From an uncultured Bacteroidales bacterium (lineage in GTDB: Bacteria; Bacteroidota; Bacteroidia; Bacteroidales; F082), in assembly GCA_900317055.1 (NCBI GenBank), contig ONFF01000017.1:1-64000 (forward strand): DNA of 64,000 bases. Reading direction: 5' to 3'. Numbering within the stretch: the first letter of the stretch is position 1; each line of letters begins with the position of its first letter. The notes under the pieces are model-generated. The model worked only from the letters and a program-made list of their open reading frames with translations, did no database searches and had not been told where the DNA came from. The position numbers and the translations under genes are program-made. Below are positions 9,993-20,700 of this stretch, piece by piece.

Positions 9993-10071
9993 TGTGTTTA
10001 TAGTTTTATGATACTTAGGTTTTAGTGTTTTCAATAATTAAACAGATTAAGAAGAAATCGAAATCAGCTTG

Positions 10072-10079
10072 CAAAGATA
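10072..10079 (-). promoter_or_regulatory. -7 promoter box of second C25 gene
   Basis: TATCTTTG on the minus strand, about 80 bases upstream of the chosen ATG at 9992. It sits in the same sequence context (GCAAAGATAG) as the first C25 promoter, so the leaders are related too. Confidence 0.6.
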
Positions 10080-10125
10080 GTATTTTTTCATGTTTTTATG
10101 TATTTTTTTTCGTATTTTACAAAAA

Positions 10126-10159
10126 AAGAGGATGCGCCTTCATCATGGCACACCCTCTT
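10126..10159 (-). terminator. Rho-independent terminator of third C25 gene
   Basis: 13-bp stem (AAGAGGATGCGCC with GGCACACCCTCTT, including two G-U pairs in RNA), followed on the minus strand by CTTTTTTTG. It lies 20 bases after the stop at 10180. Confidence 0.8.
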
Positions 10160-10179
10160 ACTCAGATTACAGTTCGTTA

Positions 10180-13100
10180 TTACTTACTGTTGTTGGTTCC
10201 ATAGGCAAATGTCTTGCTTTCCGTCGCCTTGGACTGGTAGATGTAGCCCTGTCCAGGAACGAGGGTTTCCACATTTCCTCTCCAGCCAGTGCCCTGATAG
10301 ATGGAGCTGCCACCCTTCGACTTGATCACATCGCCGTTGACGGGATGGAGTCCCGAGAATGCATCCGTTACCGACACGCTCTCACCGCATGGGAATCCAA
10401 TCCAGTTGTTGCCTGGATTGACGGTGATTTCGTAGTCAGTGGGATTGACCGGAACGCCTGTCAGCGTGATTTGGCATGCTGTGCTGGTTTGGATCTTATA
10501 CATTTGTCGGAGGTCGAGGGTCATCGTAGTGGCACCGGATTGTCTCCACTGTCCGTTGGCGTAGGTGATGGAGCCGCTTTTCGACTTGATGGTGGCAGTG
10601 CCCGTAGTTCCCACGGCGGCAGCGATGGCATCCTCGAGTTGCTCCAAGGTGATGTCGAGGTTGGTCGACCACCAGCTCCAGCCTTGTGACAATATTAGAG
10701 TCTGCTGCACTTGAGATTCACCAGCCTCAATGCCAAGGATGAGATGGTTCTTTACCGACAGCACATTGCTGTTGTATTCTGAAGTGGTTGGCGGCGCTAA
10801 AGGATTATAATTTGTTGCAGCAGAATAGGCATACAGGGCTTGATTCTCCTCTGTACTATAAACCGAGCAGGACATGTAAGGCGCATGATCATAACCATTG
10901 GTGTTATCATCAACCACCAAGACCAGATTGGAGGTGCCATCATATTCGAACGGAGTGTCGAGCTCGAAGGTGGTCCAAGCCACTGCGCCCATCGTCACAG
11001 TGCCACTGAACACCTTGTCGGATGCCGACACTGTAATCCAATCGGTTTTACTACTGAAAGAGGATTTGTCCGTGTGTTTCAGATAGATGTCGTAGGTGCG
11101 GACTCGATCTGTATTCGCTTTGTTGAAGAAAGAAATGCTGGTGATAGTGCAGGCAGTTCCGATTTCTTCAGCGGTGTAGATTTGTTGAGACAGCGCATAT
11201 TCATAGAAACTATAGCTGGGTAGATATTCGTGGTTGCCTTCATCTTGTCCCAACTCCAGTCCTTGTCCAAAGTTGGCCACGAATTGGTGGTTGTTGTCAA
11301 CAGGGAAGGTAAAAGGATTGGCGGTTGACATTGTCACACCGTTTTCGCTCCATCCCGTGAAGAAATAGCCGCTTGCGGGTGTAGCCGTCAGGGTGCACAA
11401 TTCGCCAAAACTGAATTCTCCTCCCCCATTGACGGTTCCGTGGGCATTGTTGCTTGAAGTGGCGGTGACATTGAAAATAGCGGTTGCAGCACCACAGTTA
11501 CAATCGAACTCGAAGAGCACGCCAGCAGCGGGGCTAGCCCCTTGTTGGAAGATGATGGCATCGCCTTCGTAGCTTACCACAAAGGAACATTCTTGGTCAT
11601 AGCTGCCTTTGGTCCAAGTCAGAGTCACATGGGTGCCATTGTGGATTTCCAAGGTATAGATGGCAGAATTATTACCCGAAGCGACGGTGAGGTCTTGCGA
11701 GGCGGTGCCATCGTCGAAGCTGACGGTGAGCTTGGCTCCACCATTCCAGCCATCACCATAGCTGTCGTTGAGGCTGAAGATAACGCTACAGGTGTTTTTC
11801 AGGGTCTCATTGCCTTGTGCGCTGAGGCCTTCGTCGGCGGTCAACATGAAGGAAATAGGGATTTCCTGACTCTCGGGACAGTTGGCTGCGATAGTGACGG
11901 TAAATGAACAAGAAACCTCTCCTTCTGCTGGGATAGTACCTACCGTGATTGTTGGATTTGAGATAGTAATGTAGTTGCTGGTGGAGCTCATCGTGGCAAT
12001 GGCGTTGGTAGCTTGGTAGTGACCAGTGTTCAAGAACCTGGCGGTCAGCGTCAAGGTCTCGCCGGGAACAAAACCTCCATTCCATGCCATGTTTTTGTAT
12101 TCCAACGCGGCTTCACCTGCAATAATCACAAAATCACCCTCCCAAGTGTTGCTGCCATTGACTGCGGTGTAGTGGAAAGAGACGGGTGTGCCTTCGGCCA
12201 CATTGGAGTTGATGTTGAAAAGGAAACCGTTCACCATGGTAGAGGCACCGGCAGCCAAGGTGCTGAAGGTCTTGGTGTGGGTGCTAATGTTGGCGTCGTC
12301 AGAAGTTAAAGTGACGGTGGTAGTACCTGTGCAGGAACTATTACCCACGTTTTTGAAAGTGATGGACAATGAGGTGTCATCACCGACATGCGCTGCCATA
12401 GGGGTATAACTTTCAAGGCAAATGTATGGCCCCTCTACTGGAACAGCTTGGATGGTCTGGATGTAGGGCTGGCGTTGGTTGCGAGTGACCACAACCATTA
12501 CTTCACCAGCAGTGGTTACTGGGGTAATTGGTACATTGACCGTGCCTGTAGGTCCAACTTGTGCCACACCGAGAATCTCATTATTCCGAGTGATGGAAAC
12601 ATAGGATCCTGCATCGGCATTAACGGTAAAGGTGTTCACACCAATACCTAAGGTAGAGGCATGGCTCACTTGGTTTGCAGTGGGTTGTGTCATGTATGGC
12701 ATCACGGAGCCGTCACCCAAGCATTGGTAGGCCCTCCAATAGTATTCGTCATCGACGCTGTTCTCATAACCTGCAGCATGGGCGTAAGTCACGGCAGCGT
12801 TGCCAATGTAGATAATCGAACTCATGCTATTGAATTCTGTCTCATCGAACAGGGCATCGTACATTCCCGTCATGGTGGACTCAACGGTTTGGACTGTTGC
12901 GGGCTCAGGGTCGTGAGCACCCACGCCGAAGTAGTAGTCTTCAAACCAATAGGTTTCAACGACTGAACCGATGTAGCCGAAAGCTCCTTTTTCAGTGGCG
13001 CGAATAAGGGTTTCACCTAAACAAGGGGTATAGGTGGCATTGCCCCAGTTGGCCGCCAAGCAGCAGTTTCCGACTGCCAGGAAATACTTGTCATTATTGG

Positions 13101-14502
13101 TCAACGCGTTGGCATTATTATTGGTAAAACTAGGACTTGACCAAGCCTGAATGCTGCCGTGTGCGGTGTAGTTGACGAAGCCGACACCTGTATTGAGGTG
13201 ATCGTAGCATCCATTGTAGTTGGATGTGACATAGCCGTATACATTACTGAAGCCATGTTCCGTGTTGAAATAGCTGTTGAGGGCATATTGGATTGTGGGG
13301 CGACCAGCGGCTTCATCCCACCCGTTGGAATCGTAACCGGCAATCAGAAGCGCATTGTCCAAATAGCTCGGGTCAGACATGGTGTATTTCTCGTAGGTCA
13401 GAATCTTATGGACGAGGTCGTCTAACTCGGTGGTGTTCGACACCGCCATGCGACTCATGTACAGATCATGATAGATGTCATTATCAACGGAGGCGTAAGG
13501 GTTATCACTGACATAGGGATTGAAATAGTTACCTGAGATGTTATAAGTTTCATAATTGGTGACATCGTTCTCGTCGCCAACGATGACCAAAAAAGTCGGA
13601 TGGTTGGCATTGTATCGGCTTTGGATCAGGGAACGAATTGTAGTACCATTAGTACTGCTGGTCACGGTCTGCACATCCACATCGATACCTTTCTGTTTCT
13701 TCCAGTTCAGCCAAGTTTGGAAAGGTTCGCTGTCAGTATATTTCGTGGTAGTCACAACGAGCATCTTGACGGGTGTAGTGTAAAGGTCGGGGAATCCTTC
13801 ATAGGCCGTGCGAATCATGTTACTGTTGAACAACTGTTTGTAGACGATGTCGAAATAAGGGCTATAAGTTTTGAGGAGCATATCCTCAGTGGCTTGTCGG
13901 TCGGAACCGTCGAAATGGACTTCCACCTCGATGTCGTTGAACACACGCAATGTGTTGTTGACAGGGTCATAGCTCACAGGCTCGATGGTCATCTTACCGA
14001 GTTGCACACCACGCATGGTACCCATCACATTAACAACAGCCTTAGGCTCATTGCGGAAGCCACGAGTCGACTGGTAGGCGGCCTCATTCATGACAAAAGG
14101 CACATCCTCTGGCCGTTTGTCCTTACGCAGCGAAGGCTGACGCGGCACTAAAGTACGGATGCCATAGTCATCAAGGCGGTAATCCGTGGTACTATAGCTT
14201 GTGATTTCGATACGAGGGTTGGCTCCAAAAGGAACTGCAATGAGTTCATTCACTACAGGAATCTGAGGGTCGCCCTCGTTGCCACCAATAACGGTGTTTG
14301 GCAGACTGAGCCACGAAAAGGTTCCGCGCTTACTTTGGTAGTCCTGCGAATTAATGGTTGAGAACGAGAACGAAGCCTTAAGACTTCTCATGTCGCTTTT
14401 CAAACACTCAGCCTTGTCGACCGAACGCAGTTGGATTTTTTGCTGCGCCATGACACTAATACTAAGAATCAATGTCATTGCAACCAATAAAATCTTCTTC
14501 AT
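10180..14502 (-). CDS. Gingipain-family (C25) secreted cysteine peptidase
   Basis: Secreted peptidase of 1440 residues, closest to the C25 gene at 5037-9992 over the first ~1250 residues. Signal peptide MKKILLVAMT...SVMAQ; propeptide; catalytic domain with His448 (NYTAHG) and Cys481 (GNCC), spacing 33; C25 C-terminal Ig-like domain; two CARDB-like domains; SYGDGWNG module; InlB-like repeat; QQIYT module; then directly the shared C-terminal module (~1266-1440, subtype A, GTGWRGNVETLVPGQG). Unlike its neighbour it lacks the FN3/cleaved-adhesin insert, which shows that this block can be gained or lost as a unit. Own promoter and terminator. The three paralogs may differ in specificity, since the catalytic-domain loops diverge more than the accessory modules. 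Confidence 0.93.
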   Translation of the reverse strand: MKKILLVAMTLILSISVMAQQKIQLRSVDKAECLKSDMRSLKASFSFSTINSQDYQSKRGTFSWLSLPNTVIGGNEGDPQIPVVNELIAVPFGANPRIEITSYSTTDYRLDDYGIRTLVPRQPSLRKDKRPEDVPFVMNEAAYQSTRGFRNEPKAVVNVMGTMRGVQLGKMTIEPVSYDPVNNTLRVFNDIEVEVHFDGSDRQATEDMLLKTYSPYFDIVYKQLFNSNMIRTAYEGFPDLYTTPVKMLVVTTTKYTDSEPFQTWLNWKKQKGIDVDVQTVTSSTNGTTIRSLIQSRYNANHPTFLVIVGDENDVTNYETYNISGNYFNPYVSDNPYASVDNDIYHDLYMSRMAVSNTTELDDLVHKILTYEKYTMSDPSYLDNALLIAGYDSNGWDEAAGRPTIQYALNSYFNTEHGFSNVYGYVTSNYNGCYDHLNTGVGFVNYTAHGSIQAWSSPSFTNNNANALTNNDKYFLAVGNCCLAANWGNATYTPCLGETLIRATEKGAFGYIGSVVETYWFEDYYFGVGAHDPEPATVQTVESTMTGMYDALFDETEFNSMSSIIYIGNAAVTYAHAAGYENSVDDEYYWRAYQCLGDGSVMPYMTQPTANQVSHASTLGIGVNTFTVNADAGSYVSITRNNEILGVAQVGPTGTVNVPITPVTTAGEVMVVVTRNQRQPYIQTIQAVPVEGPYICLESYTPMAAHVGDDTSLSITFKNVGNSSCTGTTTVTLTSDDANISTHTKTFSTLAAGASTMVNGFLFNINSNVAEGTPVSFHYTAVNGSNTWEGDFVIIAGEAALEYKNMAWNGGFVPGETLTLTARFLNTGHYQATNAIATMSSTSNYITISNPTITVGTIPAEGEVSCSFTVTIAANCPESQEIPISFMLTADEGLSAQGNETLKNTCSVIFSLNDSYGDGWNGGAKLTVSFDDGTASQDLTVASGNNSAIYTLEIHNGTHVTLTWTKGSYDQECSFVVSYEGDAIIFQQGASPAAGVLFEFDCNCGAATAIFNVTATSSNNAHGTVNGGGEFSFGELCTLTATPASGYFFTGWSENGVTMSTANPFTFPVDNNHQFVANFGQGLELGQDEGNHEYLPSYSFYEYALSQQIYTAEEIGTACTITSISFFNKANTDRVRTYDIYLKHTDKSSFSSKTDWITVSASDKVFSGTVTMGAVAWTTFELDTPFEYDGTSNLVLVVDDNTNGYDHAPYMSCSVYSTEENQALYAYSAATNYNPLAPPTTSEYNSNVLSVKNHLILGIEAGESQVQQTLILSQGWSWWSTNLDITLEQLEDAIAAAVGTTGTATIKSKSGSITYANGQWRQSGATTMTLDLRQMYKIQTSTACQITLTGVPVNPTDYEITVNPGNNWIGFPCGESVSVTDAFSGLHPVNGDVIKSKGGSSIYQGTGWRGNVETLVPGQGYIYQSKATESKTFAYGTNNSK
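10197..10684 (-). repeat. 3' cassette copy 3, distal subtype A
   Basis: DNA nearly identical to 14679-15172 and 21240-21730, with distal variant SSIYQGTGWRGNVETLVPG. This copy has VNPTDYE where the others have VDPAAYE or similar. Confidence 0.85.
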
Positions 14503-14563
14503 AAATGTTAAATTGATAATAAAGTAGTATTATAAATTGATGGTTTTCTTAAATAACAAGTTG

Positions 14564-14571
14564 TAAAGGTA
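14564..14571 (-). promoter_or_regulatory. -7-like box of third C25 gene
   Basis: TACCTTTA on the minus strand, one mismatch to TAnnTTTG, about 62 bases upstream of the ATG. Confidence 0.45.
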
Positions 14572-14601
14572 GTTCTTATTTCAATTTGTTTTCCGTTTTC
14601 A

Positions 14602-14639
14602 AAAAAGAGGTTGTGCTTTTTTGGGCATAACCTCTTTTT
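14602..14639 (-). terminator. Rho-independent terminator of beta-helix gene
   Basis: Stem AAAAAGAGGTTGTGC / GCATAACCTCTTTTT with one mismatch; T-rich on the minus-strand side. It lies 21 bases after the stop at 14660. Confidence 0.8.
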
Positions 14640-14659
14640 CATTTTAGTAGTTTTGTTTA

Positions 14660-17494
14660 TCATTGATTGCTGTTCGTTCCATAGGTAAATGTCTTGCTTT
14701 CCGTCGCCTTGGACTGATAGATGTAGCCCTGCCCGGGAACGAGGGTTTCCACATTTCCTCTCCAGCCGGTGCCCTGGTAGATGGAGCTGCCAGCCTTCGA
14801 CTTGATTACATCGCCGTTGACGGGATGGAGACCCGAGAAGGCTTCCGTCACCGACATGCTCTCGCCGCATGGGAATCCAATCCAGTTGTTGCCTGGCGTG
14901 ACGGTGATTTCGTAGGCGGCGGGGTCGACCGGAACGCCTGTCAGCGTGATCTGGCATGCTGTGCTGGTTTGGATCTTATACATCTGTCGGAGGTCGAGGG
15001 TCATCGTAGTGGCACCGGATTGCCTCCACTGTCCGTTGGCGTAGGTGATGGAGCCGCTCTTCGACTTGATCGTGGCTGTGCCCGAGGCCCCAACGGCGGC
15101 AGCGATGGCGTCCTCGAGGTCCTCCAAGGTGATGTCGAGGTTGGTCGACCACCAACTCCAGCCTTGGGTCAGCGTCACCACCTGTTCGACCTCGACGACT
15201 TGCTCCGCAAAGTTGGCGACAAGGTCTCTGTCGCCGGTGACACTGAAGCTGTAGATGGGTTCGGTTGAAACCTCTACCCCATCCTCCGTCCAGTTGACAA
15301 AAGTATAGCCCTCATTGGCTGTAGCCTCTAGGGTGGCATTGGCACCTTCATTGTATCTGCCTGCCCCTATAATGCTACCCCCTTCAGTCGGATTGGCAAT
15401 GGCGGTAACGGTATAGGACGGCAGTGTTTGTGAGAAGTTGGCCACACAGGTTGTGTTTTCAGTTACATAGAAGCTATAGGTGGGATCGGTCGAAGCCACA
15501 CTTCCATTTCTCGTCCAGTTGATAAAAGTATAACCCGCATTGGCCGTGGCGGTAAGGGTACACAATGTGTGGGCAGAATAGACGCCTGCTCCAGTCACCG
15601 TGCCTCCCGCTGTGGGGTTGGCAGATGCCGTGACGGTATAGGAACCTGAACTTCCTCCCCCACCACTGGAGTATTGGCTGAGCGACACATTAGAACCACC
15701 ATTGACCGTGGCATCAAGATAGCATTTAGGGCCGTAAAAGACAGGCGTACCATTACTAACAGTGACACCGCTCTTAAGGGTTGGTGTAGACGGAGCTGAA
15801 ATCAGCAATCCAGAGGAATTGCCACCGCCACCAGGACCTCCGCCACCAGGGCCTCCGCCAGGATTCCAACCACCTCCACTGCCACCACTACTGACGGTAG
15901 GGGTTAAAAACGCTATGACATTGCCACCATAGGTCATCGAGTACCAAGTGTTGCTACTCACAGATGAGGTTTTATAACATGTCTGCGCGAGAGTGCTGCC
16001 AGATTCCAGTCCACCGATGGCAATAAGAACACCGCCATTGAAATGGAATTTCTTGTTTTCCTCAGAGTTGGCATCGATGGCCACTTCAGGCGATGCCGCA
16101 CCGATAGCATAAATCAGGCCGCCCTCAATGACCACATTGCCATTGGCATCGATACCATCGTTGTTGCTGGATCGAGAATAAAGATAGCCATCTGTGACAT
16201 ACAGGTCTTGTGCCGCATTAATGCCGTCGTCGTAGGCATCAATTGTGGTTTCGCCACCTGTGACATTGAGGTAGTTCTTACTCTCGATGCCTTCTGCGTT
16301 GCGACCCTTAGTGGTGACATAGATGGTGCCACCACTGATATTAATACCACCGTAGCAGATGGTGTTGTTGCCTGATTCTTCCTTATAGCCAGCCTTGATG
16401 CCCTTGGCTGCAGAATAATAGTTGTTGTCAACCCAGTCGGTATTAGAGGTGTAGTTGGTGTTTTCAGTGCCGTTGCCGTTGTTGTAATAAAGACCACCTG
16501 TGGTAGAAACCGTAACATCGCCTCCGCTGATGTTCAACACATTGTCACACTTCATGCCTTTACCTCCAGAGCCAGTGGCGGTGAGAGTCAGAGTTCCTCC
16601 ACTGATGTTGATGTCACCATCAGCACTGAGGCCGCAAGCCGCATTGGTTTCCTGATCGGTTGCGTCCCACTCGCCTTTGCCTGTGGTGGTAACATTGATG
16701 ACGGCAGTGTTGGAAATGTAAGCGTCGCCCTGGCATTTAATCCCTTTGGCAGCAATGGCATCGCTATTAATGGTGATGTTTCCACCGCTGACATAGATAT
16801 TGCCTGAGTCTTCGTCTTCATGGTTGATGGTCATGCCCGTCGATGTGTCACCGTCGAGGTCGCACTGAATGCCATCATCGCCCGTACCGCTAATGCTGAT
16901 ATTACCACTCTCCATAAGGAAATACTGGTTGCATGAAATGCCGTCGTCCACAGCTGAAGTAATGTTGATAGTGGCATTCTTGACGGAGATGTACTCGCCC
17001 GCTTTTATAGCATGACTCTTGTTACCTACAACATTAAGTGTGCCTAGCTGTTTGAACTCGGCATGCCCTTTCACATATAGGCAACCTTTCTGCGAGCCGC
17101 TTGCCGCATCGGTGAGGGTGTTGGTGGTGCCCGTAATGACTTTCACATTGATGCGTTTACCATTTTGGATGTGTACGGCGGCACCGCTGTAAACAGGTGT
17201 AGAGTTAGTCAATGTGAGGCCGTTTAGCTCGATGGTGGCCTTGTAGGAACCCGACATGTAAAACTCGCCATTGTTGGTGGATCCAGTGAGTGTGTAAGTG
17301 ATTTCTTGTGCCACGCTGCTGCTTTGCACAATCGAGACATGCGCTCCGTTTTGCGTGACGGTCAAATACTGCGCCACATTGTCGTCCACGATAACCGTTG
17401 CCGTATTGCCGTTGTAGGCCACAGTAACGCTGTTGTCTGCCCAGACCGATAAACAGGCCAAGGCAATCATTAGTGTGAATAATACTTTCTTCAT
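14660..17494 (-). CDS. Secreted Cthe_2159-like beta-helix (carbohydrate-binding) protein
   Basis: 944 residues. Signal peptide (MKKVLFTLMIALACLSVWA), then ~30-540 of short repeats rich in G-D-I/T-x-I-S-G-G turns typical of a right-handed parallel beta-helix. Phrases such as AIKAGEYISV, DDGISCNQ and DDGIQCDLDG match the Cthe_2159 family (carbohydrate-binding domain, PF14262), whose founder binds cellulose and polygalacturonate. A Gly-rich linker (~545-572), a short beta-region, two InlB-like repeats and the shared C-terminal module (~770-944, subtype A) follow. No catalytic signature is visible. The repeated DDGI/DGIN acidic turns could bind calcium. Likely a surface polysaccharide-binding protein; the ligand is unknown. 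It is the only non-enzyme in the left cluster and the only one lacking the QQIYT module apart from the deiminase. Confidence 0.85.
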   Translation of the reverse strand: MKKVLFTLMIALACLSVWADNSVTVAYNGNTATVIVDDNVAQYLTVTQNGAHVSIVQSSSVAQEITYTLTGSTNNGEFYMSGSYKATIELNGLTLTNSTPVYSGAAVHIQNGKRINVKVITGTTNTLTDAASGSQKGCLYVKGHAEFKQLGTLNVVGNKSHAIKAGEYISVKNATINITSAVDDGISCNQYFLMESGNISISGTGDDGIQCDLDGDTSTGMTINHEDEDSGNIYVSGGNITINSDAIAAKGIKCQGDAYISNTAVINVTTTGKGEWDATDQETNAACGLSADGDINISGGTLTLTATGSGGKGMKCDNVLNISGGDVTVSTTGGLYYNNGNGTENTNYTSNTDWVDNNYYSAAKGIKAGYKEESGNNTICYGGINISGGTIYVTTKGRNAEGIESKNYLNVTGGETTIDAYDDGINAAQDLYVTDGYLYSRSSNNDGIDANGNVVIEGGLIYAIGAASPEVAIDANSEENKKFHFNGGVLIAIGGLESGSTLAQTCYKTSSVSSNTWYSMTYGGNVIAFLTPTVSSGGSGGGWNPGGGPGGGGPGGGGNSSGLLISAPSTPTLKSGVTVSNGTPVFYGPKCYLDATVNGGSNVSLSQYSSGGGGSSGSYTVTASANPTAGGTVTGAGVYSAHTLCTLTATANAGYTFINWTRNGSVASTDPTYSFYVTENTTCVANFSQTLPSYTVTAIANPTEGGSIIGAGRYNEGANATLEATANEGYTFVNWTEDGVEVSTEPIYSFSVTGDRDLVANFAEQVVEVEQVVTLTQGWSWWSTNLDITLEDLEDAIAAAVGASGTATIKSKSGSITYANGQWRQSGATTMTLDLRQMYKIQTSTACQITLTGVPVDPAAYEITVTPGNNWIGFPCGESMSVTEAFSGLHPVNGDVIKSKAGSSIYQGTGWRGNVETLVPGQGYIYQSKATESKTFTYGTNSNQ
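14679..15172 (-). repeat. 3' cassette copy 4, distal subtype A
   Basis: C-terminal-module DNA attached to the beta-helix gene. It differs from copies 3 and 6 by scattered substitutions (e.g. VTPGNNW for VNPGNNW, LEDLEDAI for LEQLEDAI). Confidence 0.85.
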
Positions 17495-17516
17495 GATTCA
17501 ACCTTTAAAAGCTTGC

Positions 17517-17524
17517 AAAAATAT
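17517..17524 (-). promoter_or_regulatory. -7 promoter box of beta-helix gene
   Basis: TATTTTTG on the minus strand, about 22 bases upstream of the ATG at 17494, preceded by the same GCTTGCAAA context seen before other surface genes. Confidence 0.5.
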
Positions 17525-17640
17525 TACAATATAACAGGAATGCCTTTCACTAAAAGGCGAAACAGTATGGCAAAAAGTCGAAAAAGGACTATATTGTCAC
17601 TATACAGGAACGGAATGTTTGTGTCATAAAACCAGCAGTG

Positions 17641-17675
17641 GCTTGTAACGCTTACAAATCGCAAGTGTTACAAGC
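17641..17675 (-). terminator. Stem-loop after the M14 carboxypeptidase gene
   Basis: 13-bp stem (GCTTGTAACGCTT / AAGTGTTACAAGC, one non-Watson-Crick pair) with a 9-base loop, 60 bases past the stop at 17735. Only a short TTTT follows, so termination is less certain than at the other genes. Confidence 0.5.
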
Positions 17676-17734
17676 CACCGCATCAAGTATAATGTTACTT
17701 CCTTATTGGGATTATACTCAAATCAGGGGACGGC

Positions 17735-20700
17735 TTAGTTTTCGCTAGAAGAGAAAGTAAAAGTCTTGCTTTCCGTCGCGTTGGACTGGTAGATGTAACC
17801 TTGTCCAGGTTCAAGTATGCTCAACCCTTGTAATCTCCAGTTGCCATTACTATATCTAGCGTTGCCGTTCATGCCTTTAATCACATCACCGTCAACGGGA
17901 TTGAGCCCAGAGAAGGCTTCCGTCACCGACATGCTCTCGCCGCAAGGGAATCCAATCCAGTTATTGCCTGGGTTGACGGTGATTTCGTAGGCAGCGGGGT
18001 CGACCGGAACGCCAGTCAGCGTGATTTGGCATGCTGTGTTGGTTTGGATCTTATACATCTGTCGGATATCGAGGGTCATAGTAGTGGCACCAGATTCTCT
18101 CCACCGTCCGTTGGCGTAGGTGATGGAGCCGCTCTTCGACTTGATCGTGGCTGTGCCCGAGGTCCCCACGACAGCAGCGATGGCGTTCTCAAGTTCCTCC
18201 ATGGTGATGTCAAGGTTGGTCGACCACCAGCTCCAGCCTTGGGTCAATGTAACGATTTGTTCCTCTTCTGTTTCAACCTCAACACCAAGACGAATATGGT
18301 TCTTCACCGTCAATACAGCATTGGTATTACCGCCATAGCCTCCACCAGTTGAGGATGTCGGAGGTGACATCGGGTTGTAGTTGGTATTATCGGAGTAGAT
18401 GTAAATGGCTTGGTTTGTTTCTGTGCTGTAGACCGAACAGGCCATATAAGGTGAGTTATCATAATTACCTGTATTGTCATCGGCCACAAGGACAAGGTTG
18501 GAAGTGCCATCATACTCAAATGGCGTGTCGAAGAAAATGGTGGTCCAAGCACCTGCTGTCATAGTTACCGAGCCGCTAAATACCTTGTCGGTTGTAGCCA
18601 TCGTAATCCAATCGGTTTTGCTGCTAAACGACGACTTTTCGGTAGCCTTCAAATAGAAATCGTAGTTACGGGTTCTAGTCGTTCCTTCGTTATAGAAAGC
18701 AATACTGGTAATGGTTCCTGCTGTACCGATTTCTTCAGCGGTGTAAATCTGCTGGGTCAAAGCCTGCTTATAATAGCTATAGCTGGGAAGGAAATTGTTG
18801 GTTGTTTCACTTTCACCAATTTCTATTATTGTCATGTGGATAAAGTTGGCAACAAGTTCTCTATCGTTGATAGCGGTAAAGCTGTATTCAAGCTCATTGG
18901 AAATCACTTCTCCGTTTTCTGTCCAACCAGTGAATGTATAACCATTTTCAGGTGTAGCTGTAACTGTGCAAGTCTCACCAAAAGTAAACTCGCCACCACC
19001 ACTAACTGTGCCACCATTGGAAGGATTGGCAGTGACAGAGATGTTCACGGGCTGATCTGTATAGAAACATGAAACCGATGCAACCCATCCCGCTGCATTG
19101 ACACCCGAATCCGAGGTGAACCTGAAAGTCAAAGCACCCGCTTCGTTGGTTGCCATCACTGTTCCTGGGCTTGTAGTACCATCATATTGTCCAATTTGTG
19201 GGGCGGAGATAGAAGTGCCATTGTAAATATAAAGGTAGTCATAACCTGATTCCGTGTTGAATTGAGAGAAAGAAACGCTCATCATAGCGCCTTCAGTTTC
19301 AGGATAAAAAGTCATCGTGTAGTTCAGGTTGTTGGCATAGTTGGAAGTGGGACCACCCGAATCGTAAAACAAGCCACTGCAAATTGTTACCGTTCCGTTT
19401 TGCATAAGGATGGATTCGGAAACATGGATGTAATTCTCTTTGGTCACAGAAAGGGTGTTGCCCGTAGGCCCAGTAATGGTCAAAGTGACATCATAGTCGC
19501 CAGGCGTGTTATAGACAATGCCAGTGGGGTTTTGTTCGGTGGAAGTGGAAGGTGTGGCACCTTCAAAGGTCCACTCCCATGAAGAGACCATACCCTCTGA
19601 TGTATCGGTGAAGCTGATGCTTTGACCCAAAGAGACCTCGGTAGTCGAAGCAGTGAAATCGGCTTCCAAATTGAGATTGGGATTGAGATATATGGTCAAA
19701 TCCTCTCTATTATCATCAGCCACAGTGACCTGAACCGATTCCGGATAGTACCCTTGTTTTGCAAAGGTAAAGGTATAGGTACCGCCTTTGATGGGACGGT
19801 GAAAATCACCAATAGTATGGGAACTCACTGAAGAGCCTAATGCATCATGGTTCTCAACGGTGACACTGACACCTTCAATAGGTTGGAGCGTCACGGCATC
19901 ATATACAAAACCGTGCACTCCGTTGAGGCATTGCTCAATCAGTGCAAGCATACTATTATGGTTGTAGTTCCAGAAATTGGGTAATTGTGAGGCGCTCGGT
20001 GTCTTGGTTGAGGAGCACTCAATGGTAACCTCTCGGCATTGACCGTAGTAATTCATATAATCCTGACGGCTACCAGAAATGGTATACCAAGCATAACCAT
20101 TGGTGATTCCATCGTTATAATCATCCATATAGGAGGAAGAAACGGCTTGGGCGAGATCGGCGTATTCATGGCAGATCAGTTGCCACCATGCGTCATCAGG
20201 ATGAAGAGGTTGATAAGTGTCCCAAGGATAGTTCATCACCTCGGCGCCACCGTGGTAGTTGGCACCCATGGTGAAAAGGTATTCTTGAGCCAGATCCATC
20301 ATCCACTGGGCTTCATCCTGATAATAGGAAGCGCCATCTGGGTGGGCTCCATCGTCAAAATCGGGGAAGTGACGGTTGAGGTCAACGCTATTGCCGTTGG
20401 CACGTGTAGCACCGTTTACTGTGTTGTTTCCACCATGGTAGGTACCATCTGGGTTGGTACATGGGAAAATGAACAAATCGACATTTTCCAAAATATTGGC
20501 AATACGGCTGTCAGAACTGGTACAGAACTCGTTGATAAGGCGAAGCATAAGAATCATGCCGGTCACCTCGTCGCCGTGCATTGTGGAAGTGTAGAGGAAT
20601 TTAGGCTTGCCGTTGGGTTGGCCATTATTCAAACGCACACCCAAGATTCTACGGTGATTGGTGGTGGAAAGCGTACCTAAGTCAAGCAAGGTGCAGCTGG

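Noticed and set aside
14508-14957. 149-codon minus-strand frame across the C25/beta-helix gene boundary
   Set aside because: It is another frame of the C-terminal module of the beta-helix gene and runs through its terminator.
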